Positions 22,975 to 32,614 of a stretch of DNA of 64,000 nt are shown piece by piece. Numbering within the stretch: position 1 is the stretch's first letter; every line of letters begins with the position of its first letter. The translations under genes and the position numbers were made by a program. The stretch lies in contig JAUIRK010001048.1 in the NCBI GenBank assembly GCA_030549495.1, forward strand, positions 124,001 to 188,000, read 5' to 3'. The DNA comes from Nectonema munidae. Taxonomy: Eukaryota; Nematomorpha; Nectonematoida; Nectonematidae. Below the pieces are notes generated by a model. The model ran no database searches. It saw only the letters and a list, made by a program, of their open reading frames with translations, and was not told the origin of the DNA.

Positions 22975-23120
22975 GTACAAAAAGTACACAAAAGGCTAAT
23001 GTGGAAATCCACTTCATCCACGTTATAAATGCCCAGCTAAGAACGTTAACTGTAAGAATTGTGGCAAATTAGGACACTTTGCAAAAGTTTGCAGATCAAA
23101 GGAATTAAGTAAATTGCAGA
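22975..23120 (+). mobile_element. LTR-retrotransposon fossil, gag-type zinc knuckle region
   Basis: A short plus-strand stretch encodes a zinc-knuckle region of the kind found in Gypsy-like LTR elements (CKNCGKLGHFAKVC core). No LTRs, protease, reverse transcriptase or integrase could be recognised around it. It is an isolated, broken fragment, probably old. Confidence 0.5.
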
Positions 23121-23434
23121 GTTCACACATATCTTTCTTTGTATCTTCTGGAAAAACATACAAGTAGTATTAAAATAGTTGAGCAAAATATAATATATGA
23201 TGTGATATATAAGAGCTATTCCATATTTAACACATTAGAGCTTGTGATAGAATTGTTTGATAATTTAAAATTTTGCATTTTCTCAATTTCCTGGTCATTA
23301 AATAAAATCTTGCGCTACTTTTATAAAATTAAAGAACGTTGTGGAATTGCTTGAAACAAAATCCAAATTGTTTTCCTTTCCATATCAAACGTTTCAACTT
23401 TTGAAGCAAACGTAAACAAAATTAAATCTTTTTT

Positions 23435-24639
23435 TAGTATTCTTCTTACTGGATATAACCAGCTACCAAGTATTTATTCATATTGGCCTGATGCGAGTGA
23501 CTTGGGTGTTGATCTTGTGAAGAAAACTCTATCAAGAAATCGTTTCCAAAAAATTAATTCGAACTTGCATTTAGTTGATAATGATGAAGCAAAGATAGGT
23601 GCTTCAAAATTAGACCTCTTCTTGAAATTGTAAATTGAAATTTTATTCAATGGGATTATTTTTCTCAACATCTTTTTGTAGATGAAATGATTGTTACGTA
23701 TTATGGACGTCACTTCATGAAACAATATATTCGCTGAAAGCCAATAAGATTTGGCTTCAAGTTTTGAGGTCTTTGTGATGAATCCGGTTATTGCTTCAAT
23801 TTCAATGCGTATACTGGAAAATCATCAAAAAGAAAAAGAACCTCTTAGTACACGAGTTGCATTTGATTTGCTTTCAAGAATAGAGAAACCAAAAATTATG
23901 TATACTTTGATAATTTTTTACAAGCTTGCATCTGCTGCAAAGTTTAAAAAATAAGAAATTTAGAGCCACTGGAACGGTTAGGATTAACAGAACCGGAAAG
24001 TGCCCATTGAAAAATGATAAAGAAATGATGAAGCTTGAAAGAGGAAGTTTGCATAATTGCTTTGATCATAAAAATGAGATTCTTTGCGTAAAATGGTTCG
24101 ACAATTCTTTCGTGAATATTTTAACAAATTATGATTTTATTGAGCCATACTCCGGTATCCAAAGATGGTCTTCTAAGCATAAATCATTTGTAAACATAAA
24201 GCAACCATTACTTATAAAAAATTATAAGAAATATATGGGTGGAGTGGATATACACGACTCTCTGGCTGCACAATATTCAACGTCCATCAGAAGCAAAAAT
24301 GGTATTGGTGCTTGATAACAAGGATGCTAGATATGACGGTGGTGAACCCTTGAAAAATATATCTTCATGCTTATTCAGAATTAAAAATGAGTCTTAAATT
24401 TCAGAAGAGAAATTGCAACAGCATACCTTCAATCTTATAAAGCGGAGTACGTGCCAAAAAAAAGAAAAGTTTTTGACATTGTAAGATTTGATAGAAAAGA
24501 CCACATAATCTTGAAGAGAGAAAAACAAAGAAGATGTGGATTGAAAAATTATACAAGAAAGCCTCGAACATATTGCAAAAAATGTTTATTTACTCTCTGT
24601 GTTGAGTGTTTTGATATTTTTCATGAAAAAAATAATTGA
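23435..24639 (+). pseudogene. piggyBac transposase remnant
   Basis: In order: TGYNQLPSIYSYWPDASDLG and KKTLSRNRFQKI, then VDEMIVTYYGRHFMKQYIR (first catalytic Asp), KPIRFGFK, YFDNFFTS (second Asp), FRATGTVRINRTGKCPLK, ERGSLHNCFDHKNEILCVKW, KKYMGGVDIHDSLAAQYSTS (third Asp), and a C-terminal Cys-rich finger (CKKCLFTLCVECFDIFH). These are the successive blocks of PGBD-type piggyBac transposases. It is broken by several stops (for example TGA at 23735-23737) and frame changes. The long frames at 23751-23954 and 23926-24315 are parts of this copy, the first in a wrong frame. No TTAA-flanked termini were recognised. Confidence 0.8.
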
Positions 24640-24786
24640 ATAAAATTTTATAATTTTGTTTTCCCAACGTCTTCATATTAGGACAGCTTAAAAACAGAGT
24701 TGATTGACCTTGTAGTTATGAAACTTGTATTAAACTGTTAATTGATCTTATTGTTTTGATAATACAACTCTATACAATTTTGATAT

Positions 24787-26058
24787 TGTTTGACTCACAA
24801 AAAAGCGTCTAAAATAAAGATAAAATTGTGCAAACAATAAATTAAGATTGCATTACTTCATTTTTCTCAGCATCATTCAAAAGCTAAATTGGTGCAAGCT
24901 ACAAAAATCTACAAAAAGTAAAATAACTTTTAACATTTTGCAATGATTTGTCTTTTATAATAACTTTTAAGAAAAAAACTCTATCAGAAAAAGTTATAGA
25001 GCTTCAACAAAAACTAAAAAATTTTACAGCATAACGTAAGTTTTTTGAAAACTAATTTGACGTATCCCCTACACAGCATACTCTATGGGTGGCATAGCAG
25101 GTTGGTTGAAATGATAGACACAGCACGGAAGCCTCTGGATTCGATTCCTCATCGATACCAATTTGTTCATATTTTGACATAAGCTTGTATTTTTTACATT
25201 TTGTAAGCAACCATAGTATACAAAAAATGTTAGTTTAATTCATAAAATCATAAAAAAACTATTTAAACTAACATAAATCATAAAAATCATAGTATACGAG
25301 AACAAGAAAATGATTGCGTTTTTATGACTATTTCTGTCTACAAATAAAATTCTGACATTTTTAACAACTGAAACATTTTTCTTCGATATTATATTTTTAT
25401 AATAATCAACAAATTTTCTTTAAAAAATGATTTAATTAATTATGTACAGTGTTACTTACAAAATTTAACAATCGAACATTATAAAAAAATATCTCTGCTC
25501 AAATATTCAAATAGAGTATTTTTGCTTTTAAACTGAATAGCTAGTCAAAATATTCATTCCCAAATAGCTATTGAAAAAAAATTCCTTGACGTAAAAAAAA
25601 TTAAAATTTTCAAATGTTACAAAATGTAACAAACGTACTGATAAAGATTAAAAGTGATTTTTGTTGAAAAAAATTTAACGCGAGTCTGACAATATTCATT
25701 GATATAAAATTGTAACGATTGAAAACTATTTTTCTCTCATTTAAAAACAAACAAATTTCCATTTTTGCAAAACCTTTGGTGTATTCATGGAACTAAATTT
25801 TTACTAAAAATCTCTGTGATTATTAATTTGAATAGCTGAACTTTGGTATCATGAAAACAGTTTGTGAAAATATTGAACTTATATTCCTCTAAAAACTAGT
25901 TTCTAATGAGATAAAATAGAATTATTTTTAATTGAACTCTAAATACAAATTAGATAGAAGAGAGCTAAATGAGATAGAAGAGCTTAAACAAGAGAAGAGA
26001 GCTTTACTGAAAATACATTAAGGGCGGTCGCCCCCCTCCTACCGGATGTGCGCCCCTG
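24787..26058. mobile_element. element X, copy 2 (left end missing)
   Basis: 24787-25240 matches 15565-16396 of X copy 1 (with gaps) and 25696-25975 matches 21391-21650, same orientation. It ends with GGATGTGCGCCCCTG at 26044-26058, the reverse complement of the X terminus. About 450 bp (25240-25695) are present here but missing from copy 1, where the Merlin sits. The left terminus is not found; the sequence joins the piggyBac remnant side. The right flank is atctcaat. Confidence 0.75.
25087..25190 (+). repeat. tRNA-derived SINE inside element X copy 2 (S5)
   Basis: ggtggcatagcaggttggtt and ctctggattcgattcctcat match S3 at 15995-16135 at the corresponding place. It is shorter than S3 at its 3' end. 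Confidence 0.65.
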
Positions 26059-26329
26059 ATCTCAATTTTTTCCTAAGTTGGAAAAGGGTGGCATTCCAAA
26101 AATTGTTATTAGTTTTTATTTCAAGCGAAGCTGTGGCCACAGCATTTGACAAACATTTGGTATTTAAAATTATACTTTCAAAATCGCGCTCTTCTCATTA
26201 ATTTCTTTTTCAAATGCATTACAAAACATATCAATATTCAGAAAATTTTTAAAGTTCAAGGTTTTTTCATTCGCAAACTTAGTTTCCGATTCTACGAAAT
26301 AGAGAATCGACATTGAGCGCTCACCTAAA
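26059..26329. other. no recognisable feature
   Basis: AT-rich DNA between element X copy 2 and the LINE fragment; no coding pattern or repeat recognised. Confidence 0.5.
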
Positions 26330-26640
26330 ATTCTCTATGGTTTAACTAAGCTTATTAGACTAGTAGTACAGATACAAAGATCTATATGAGATTCAAATAA
26401 TACGTTTGCTCAAAGGATAGAAAAGGTTGGGGACTTATTTATATCAATAAGACAGAGATCAAATCTAGTCATATAATCATACAGAAAACTACCTCTTCCA
26501 TTTGTCTTATTGTCCCACAATAAATGTTTTGCGTTCATGTCACCCCTTATTAAAACTTTTGAGTTCTTTACTTTGCTTAAAATCTCTGGAAAAAAGTATT
26601 CTATATAATAAGTCGAATAAGGAGGATCTAAAGTGAGAAG
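26330..26640 (-). pseudogene. LINE ORF2 endonuclease fragment
   Basis: The minus strand encodes VLIRGDMNAKHLLWDNKTNG then FDLCLIDINKSPTFS. This is the GDFNAKHxxW block of APE-type endonucleases in I/R1/Jockey-like LINEs. It is broken by a stop after PTFSIL. Its 5' side is cut off at about 26640, where another LINE tail begins. Confidence 0.65.
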
Positions 26641-27480
26641 TAAGAGTAAGTAAGAAATTTATTTCGCAAAATGAAATTTTGTCAACAAACATATAGAAAA
26701 AGATTTGTCAATCATTTTACAAAAATCAACTGAAAAAAAAAATCAAAACATATATGCTAGGATATTGTTTTGCGTAAAATGACATTTGCTTCCTTTTTTA
26801 AATTCTCTAAAGAATAATAGATCAGCATGGTAAGGAAACATGGACATCCACATAATTAGCATTGACCAAAAATGGTAGTTTATTTTTATACAAATAAGGT
26901 TGTTAATTATATTTGGAGTTTTTTTTATCCTATTATATAACTGTTCCTCACTTCTTTTTTTGCCTTTATAATTATTATCTGGATTTTTTCTCCTATTTTT
27001 TATATCATTAAGTCCTGTTGTAAATATGAATTTAGTATAGTGTTCCTATTTTTTTATAGGTGTGACAATAACCTATTTGGTTTGATCCACCATGCTGTGT
27101 TATTATTCTTATTCTTCCCTCTTTTTTTTTTATTAAATAATAAAAAAATAAATCATGTTTTTTGTATCTTATAAAAATTAGTATATTATTGAAAGCGATG
27201 TAAGATTTGCGTAAATTAATATGTAAAATTTTTATACTATGCCCAGTTTGCTATATTTCAAGTATTTATGATTTATATATTTGTTTGGGCCAAACATAAG
27301 GTGTCCAAGTTTTCGACATCTATCACAAAGTCTTATATTGCCTATAAAGATTTCTAATGGAAGGGCATTATATCCGCAATATATCGTTTTGCAGGAAGCA
27401 AGACGCGCAACCTTTAAATATATTTAGCCTCAACTAATTTTTTCCTTGAACATTGAAAATAATTGACTAAGATGGCAGTT
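26632..27480 (-). mobile_element. LINE fragment: 3' tail and gag-like ORF1 piece
   Basis: The minus-strand 3' end reads aataaatttcttacttactc (from about 26665 down), a polyadenylation signal plus short-repeat tail. At 27480-27230 the minus strand encodes CGYNALPLEIFIGNIRLCDR and RKLGH, a zinc-knuckle region of LINE ORF1. The LINE at 42.5 kb has the equivalent SLPIELYIRKVFICKNC. ORF2 is absent between them, so the copy is internally deleted or composite. Confidence 0.5.
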
Positions 27481-28207
27481 TTAAAATTATATATTCTTTC
27501 CTGTAGTTTTTGGCACTCTAGTGGAGCTATCTGGGAACTAACCTCCTCCAAATGTCATGATTCCCTTTATTGACCTAAAAAATTAGGTTAAACGCTGTCT
27601 ATTTTTATTCAACAATATTTACTTTTAAGACGCTACTATTCATGTTTCCGTACAAAAATATAGTTATTACTTTTATTCATTCACTGATGTGTTCGGCCAT
27701 TGATATTCAGTATGTGGAATACTAATCCTTTGACGATCAGTGCGAAACCCGTCCCCAACAAATGAACATGCCCTGCTGTAAATAGGAAGAAAGCAGTTGA
27801 ATTGTTAAAATTTTGAACAGACTTTTTGTTTATTTTTTCTTACTAATGTATAATGAATGCAAAGAATTCAACTATGAACAAAAAATCCTAATTTCTCAGT
27901 TCAAGACATTTTGCACCCAAAACTTAAAAAACTGACTACGAAGCGTCTTAGGTACGAAATGTCCTGCACCGTAATTTTTATTATTTATTAATTGCTTTCC
28001 TATAATCCTTTCTCGCTACCTGATCTTTCAAAGGCTAGCTAGATCACTGTGTAAGTCAATTTTTGGGATAAAAATAATTTAATTTTTTTTGAGTACTAAA
28101 TTGAAATATAATCTAGTTACAAAAATTAATTTTTTAAATGTCAAAAATAAACAGAGGGAAAAAGATATGAATTTTTTTTCGCCTTTTCTACGATAGAATG
28201 CAAAATA
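27481..28207. other. upstream region of ATP23, nothing recognised except a possible splice acceptor
   Basis: No gene or repeat recognised. A pyrimidine tract followed by ctacgatag at 28188-28196 lies 11 bases before the ATP23 ATG and could be a 5' UTR cis- or trans-splice acceptor. Confidence 0.35.
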
Positions 28208-28951
28208 ATGGATGAACCAATGAAAGAAAAAAGTGACGTTGATTTGTGTGAAAACTACTATTCAAGATACGACTCTATCAAGTATGCAATTCGAAATGAT
28301 CCTGATAACTTTTTTCTGGAAACCAAATATGCTTCTTCGTATAAACATCAAAGTGGCGATGTTGCAAAAAAGTCTAAGTGTCAGAAGCGAGTAGAGCAAC
28401 TTTTCAAAGTAGATTCCATCCTTCAAAGTTTAACTTCCGCCATCTCAAAAAAAGGCTGCTCGTTCTCCCCTGAAGTCAATGTCATTTGTGAAAGGTGTGG
28501 CGATTATTTGGATGGGTTTGATAGTAAGTCGAATCAAATTGTTATTTGTTATGGAAAGAGGCTCGCGTATTCAAAGCTCTACTCTACCCTAATCCATTCC
28601 CTCATTCACGTGTATGATAGATGCTACAACGCCTCCTCTCTTGTCAGTCACGTTAGGACGGAGGAAGATAAGATTTGTTCTGAGATTCGAGCTATCAATA
28701 TGTCCGCTAAGTATCCCATTTTAAAAGATTTTCTTTCTGGTCTTCACTTTCAACAGTTTTTCCATCTTCGAAAGGAGTGTGTGAAGCGGCTCGTAGCTAA
28801 GCAACTCCAAATATCGTCAGCTGCAACGCAAAAGGATGAAAATTTGGCCATTTTGACAAAAATATTTGATAAATGCTACGTCGACTTGCAACCATTGAAC
28901 TACCTTCCATTTAGGAAAGTGCCCTTGAATATAAAGAATTTTTCTAGATGA
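28208..28951 (+). CDS. ATP23: ATP23-like mitochondrial inner-membrane peptidase family protein, active-site Glu missing
   Basis: A complete, intronless frame of 247 residues; vertebrate ATP23 is about the same size (close to 246). Family landmarks in order: the Cys pair CERCGDYLDGFD at about 98-109 (family CxxC...GGFD), NQIVICYG, the metal-site region LIHSLIHVYDRC at about 137-148 (family THELIHAFDHC), ICSEIRAINMS, a basic Cys helix (HLRKECVKRLV), and a C-terminal CYVDLQPLNYLPF. ATP23 is a peripheral metalloprotease of the mitochondrial intermembrane space. In yeast it processes the Atp6 precursor and separately chaperones Fo assembly. Here both metal-binding His of HExxH remain but the catalytic Glu is Ser (CAT TCC CTC ATT CAC). 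The frame is otherwise unbroken, so this looks like a retained, probably non-proteolytic protein. The ATG is the only sensible start; AATAAA lies at 29005-29010. Confidence 0.88.
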   Translation: MDEPMKEKSDVDLCENYYSRYDSIKYAIRNDPDNFFLETKYASSYKHQSGDVAKKSKCQKRVEQLFKVDSILQSLTSAISKKGCSFSPEVNVICERCGDYLDGFDSKSNQIVICYGKRLAYSKLYSTLIHSLIHVYDRCYNASSLVSHVRTEEDKICSEIRAINMSAKYPILKDFLSGLHFQQFFHLRKECVKRLVAKQLQISSAATQKDENLAILTKIFDKCYVDLQPLNYLPFRKVPLNIKNFSR

Positions 28952-29761
28952 TTATTCGCGAAAACATATAACTTTGCCTACTTATACGGATTTTTATGAT
29001 AATGAATAAACATTTCTTAGTTTGTCTAATCAAGACTTTTTAACTACGATTCTCATATCAGTTCCAGGGCCGCATATTCGAAAATATTTTTGGATGCATA
29101 TAGGATTTCGTAATCTCAAAAAGATCTTTGGAAAATTTTCAGATCTTCATAAAGGCATCATGATCATTTTTTAGGAAACCCAACTATCCGAAACGAAAAA
29201 TCATTTTGTGTAACGTCAATGTCTATTAAGGCGACTCTTCGTAATTATATTAAAATATTTTTTAATTAATCAAAACTTATGATTTAGTTTAGAACAGGGT
29301 TTTTCATACTTTTTCATACACGAAACCCTTTTTGGTTCAGAAATATTTTAAAGAACCCTACCTTCTGATACTTTCATACTCTCGTAATGTAATTAATTTT
29401 TCTTTATTTTCATATCTTTTAGTTTAATATTTTTTAGCCTATGGATACCCAGGAGCTTGTATCAACATTAGTTGGCAGCTATTTTTTAGAAATTATTTAC
29501 TAGCTTGAGAATGTGTTTATTGGAATTTTATACTCTGAGCCTTTTTACGGAACGCTAATCACTCTTTTGCCAAAGGCCTGTCTTTCGCTTAACTCACATG
29601 TAAATTGTAATACAAAGAACATCTTGTCTAGAATATTCTTCAAAATATTCAGATTAATACAAATTTTTCTAAAGCAAAATGTCGTCCATGAAGAGCTAAA
29701 ATTTTGCAGAGAAGAAGCTAGCCTATAACATAAGTGTCGTGGATATTTTGATTTATCATCA
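28952..29761. other. intergenic; one solitary hAT-like terminus
   Basis: cagggtttttcatacttttt near 29295 resembles a hAT terminus (CAGGGTTxxCAxACTTTTT) but no partner was found. The open frames at 29513-29781 on both strands are not convincing genes. Confidence 0.4.
29005..29010 (+). terminator. polyadenylation signal AATAAA after ATP23
   Basis: AATAAA 54 bases after the ATP23 stop codon, followed by a T/G-containing stretch. Confidence 0.55.
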
Positions 29762-29769
29762 ATCATAAC

Positions 29770-31946
29770 CAGGGCAATCAAAAGTCAATAAAGTCAAGTT
29801 TTATTATAAATAAAAATACATTTTATGAAAGCATTTTTTTTGTTTTTTTAATAAAAAATGACTAATTTAACGTTATTTTTTATGTCAATGAAAGTCAATT
29901 TTATTTTAAAAGTCAATAAAAGTCAATTTTTAGGTAGGTTTTGTTTTTTGATTATTATTTTATTCAAAGTAACAAAAAATATAGTTTTATTAAAAAATAA
30001 TTAGAATAAACCCGAGTAAAAGTAAAAATCATGTAATGTAAATATTCTTGAAATTCCTCTGTTTTCAATTGTTAAACATTCATACACTTATATACACAAT
30101 ATCAGCCAGCATGTGTTTCAATTTATATGCTAAAAGTAGATTGTATACATCTTCTAAATAAATAAGTCCTCATGTGTTAGCAATTAAAACAGTTGCACTC
30201 TAAAATGTTCATTGTATGAACTGCATACATACACTTATTCACATCTGGTTCGTAGATAAGACTGTTGCAGCAGAATTTTTTCATACCTTAGAATCAAATA
30301 ATTTTGCCTATAAGTACCCAGTTAAATCCTTCTTAAGAAAGATTAAACGACTTCTCTTTTCTATTTATTCTCGTTTTATAAACAAGTTTTGTGTGAACTT
30401 TATTTATTTTTAATTTTATAAAAATTATAAAATTATGCCTAAAAGCTTTAGAAGTAATTCTATGAAAATATCACTCATTATTACAAAATATCCAAACGAG
30501 TTTTCACTATCACAAAGCAAAGACAAACTTTTTTGCAAGTTATGTTTGGTAGAAGTAAAACACGATAAAACTTTTTTTATTGAAAGTCACAGAAAAACCC
30601 AAAAACACGAAAAACATCTTAAAGATAGTTATGCCAACAGGAGGATTGAAAAGTTTTCCACTGATACTACTTCCGATGACTTCCAAAAGAAATTGATTAC
30701 AGCTTCCTAGAAGCTAATATTCCATTGCACAGACTTTGCCATTCGAGCATTGTTTCACTTTTTCAAAATCTCGGAAGACAAGTTCCTTCTGTTACAACAT
30801 GTAGAAACTTGGTTTCGAAATTAGCAGATGAGAAACTTCAAAAAATTAAAAGTTTATTAAAAAATCAAGACGTGTTTCTGATGGTTGATGAAACCATTAT
30901 TACGAATTGTGTATTCTTAAATGTTATTGCTGGAACATTGGTAGAACCTCAAAAAACTTACTTGATCAAAACTGCTCCTTTTGAAGCATATATAAATTCA
31001 CAAACGTCGATTTATTTTATCGACGATACGTTGAAAGAGTTTCACATAGGTAGAAAACACTTTTTGCTTTTGATAACAGATGCTGCTAGATACAATACTG
31101 CCGCAGCTAAGAATTTAAAAGTAATGTTTCCTAACTTTTTTCACGTTACATGCATTTCCCACTTATTGCACAACTGTGCTCTAAAAATTAAAACTTTCTA
31201 TCCTGAAGTGGATGCATTAATTTCAAGTTTTAAAGCTCTCACGATAAAGAACAAAACAAGACGTTTTTTTTCTCTGAAATTGGTTACCCACCAGTTCCTA
31301 TAATTATAAGATGGGGTAGTTGGTTGGAAGCAACTCTTTACTATAGTAAAAATCTTCCTGAAATAAAAAAAATAATGGAAAATTTTGATGGTGAAAATGG
31401 TATTTTGATTGACAATGCAAGAAAAAGCTTAGAAAATCTTAACTTATGTAAAGCTTTGTTATCAATTAAAAAAAACTACGCTCAAAATATAATTGAGCTA
31501 ATAAATCAATCGCAAAAAAGAACTTTTAAAATATGTGACGCTAGCAAAGTTTTAAGTTTACTTCATTTTAACAATGATGAATGCAAATTGATCCCATATA
31601 TAAAAAGTAGAACGGAACAAAATCAAATAACTGATATTATGGAAATGAAAAATTCAAGTATATCACCTGATACATATTTACTTCTACAAAATTGTCGAGC
31701 TTCTAGTTGCGAAGTTGAAAGATCCTTCTCAAAACTCAGAAAGTTATTAGAAAAAGATCGAAATTTTAATCCAGACAATATTTTTAATTACATGATTTTT
31801 TTTATAATTGTAAATAATTTTGTTTTTTATTTTATGCTTAAAATTTAAAAAAATCATAAAAGTCAATTTTTATTTTTAAAAGTCAATTTTTTTAGATTTA
31901 AAAGTCAATATTTTCTTTTAATAAAGTCAATTTTTTGTTTGCCCTG
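29770..31946 (+). mobile_element. hAT transposon with perfect 8-bp duplications and directly oriented subterminal repeats
   Basis: 2177 bp. Termini CAGGGCAATCAAAA (left) and CAGGGCAAACAAAA (right, reverse complement). Perfect 8-bp target duplications atcataac at 29762-29769 and 31947-31954. The subterminal motif AAAGTCAAT occurs four times near each end (AGTCAAT at 29783, 29893, 29911, 29921 and at 31861, 31881, 31903, 31925), all in the same direction on the plus strand. One transposase gene lies between. Confidence 0.93.
30435..31848 (+). pseudogene. hAT transposase (CGGBP1/BED-finger type), two single-base breaks
   Basis: ATG at 30435 begins MPKSFRSNSMKIS. A BED-like zinc finger follows (LFCKLCLVEV ... 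FIESHRKTQKHEKHL). Next come NIPLHRLCHSS, DVFLMVDETI (first catalytic Asp), LLITDAARYNTAAAKNLKVM (second Asp), HVTCISHLLHNC, RWGSWLEATLYYS and the C-terminal dimerisation block CEVERSFSKLRKLL with the expected Glu. The product resembles transposases related to CGG-repeat-binding protein 1. The reading frame shifts by one base near 30690-30705 and again near 31255-31275, where a run of eight T makes slippage or a sequencing error plausible. If both were errors the gene would be whole; as given it is broken. Confidence 0.88.
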
Positions 31947-31954
31947 ATCATAAC

Positions 31955-32326
31955 ATGTTACTTATCTTGTTTCCAATAAAAAATGTGTATATTTAAGGAA
32001 AAACATATGTATTGTTGTAGCAGATGTAAATACAATTAATATTTCTATTCACATAATAAATTTCATAATGTGTTTAAAGTAGAGCCCATATGTTTAGGAA
32101 AAGGCAAAATATATTCAAAATAAGTAAAAATAAGCGTATATTTTTTTTCAAAATTATACAACAAAAGTAAATACTCTTTCTTCTTCTTTTCTACTATCTT
32201 ATATATCTATTAAGGTTTCAACCTTCAGTCCTTTTCTCTCTTCTCATATAATATATGGGTTTATACTTAAAAATGATATTTCTACTTCAACTGAAGTAAC
32301 AAGAGTGAAGATATACCCATTTAGTG
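31955..32326. other. no recognisable feature
   Basis: AT-rich DNA between the hAT and the X-type MITE; no coding pattern. Confidence 0.55.
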
Positions 32327-32606
32327 AAGGTGCCCACATCCTTAAAATTATTGAGGAGAGGGGAGCAAACTTTTTTTTGTAATTTTTAAAATTTATTTCA
32401 AAAGAATTTGTATCTGAAACTCAACCGTAGAACAAGTAAAGTAATATGGAAAGTGTACACACGATCCAAACAAGTCTTCTAATGATATAGAAAAGATATG
32501 GAATTGAAAAAATTCAAAATTATCTTTGGAGCGTTAGCCTTTTCACACCCCTTGAAATCACATTGTTGGCGTCACACCCTCTTCCCCTTCCAGAGGTGCG
32601 CACCTG
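32327..32606. mobile_element. MITE of the element X family (280 bp)
   Basis: The left end (AAGGTGCCCACATCC then ttaaaattattg) matches X copy 1 (CAGGGGCGCACATCC then tcaaaattattg). The right end in reverse complement reads CAGGTGCGCACCTCTGG. Flanks atttagtg (32319-32326) and attttgtg (32607-32614) are 7/8-matching duplications. It is a short, non-coding relative of X. Confidence 0.75.
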
Positions 32607-32614
32607 ATTTTGTG

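Noticed and set aside
15068-26058. One large 11-kb hAT from the CAGGGGCGCACATCC at 15068 to the GGATGTGCGCCCCTG at 26058
   Set aside because: The flanks do not match (gggtgttt versus atctcaat), whereas 15068 pairs perfectly with 22326; the 26058 end belongs to a second copy.
29290-29320. cagggtttttcatacttttt as the start of another hAT
   Set aside because: No inverted partner within reach; noted only as a solitary terminus-like sequence.
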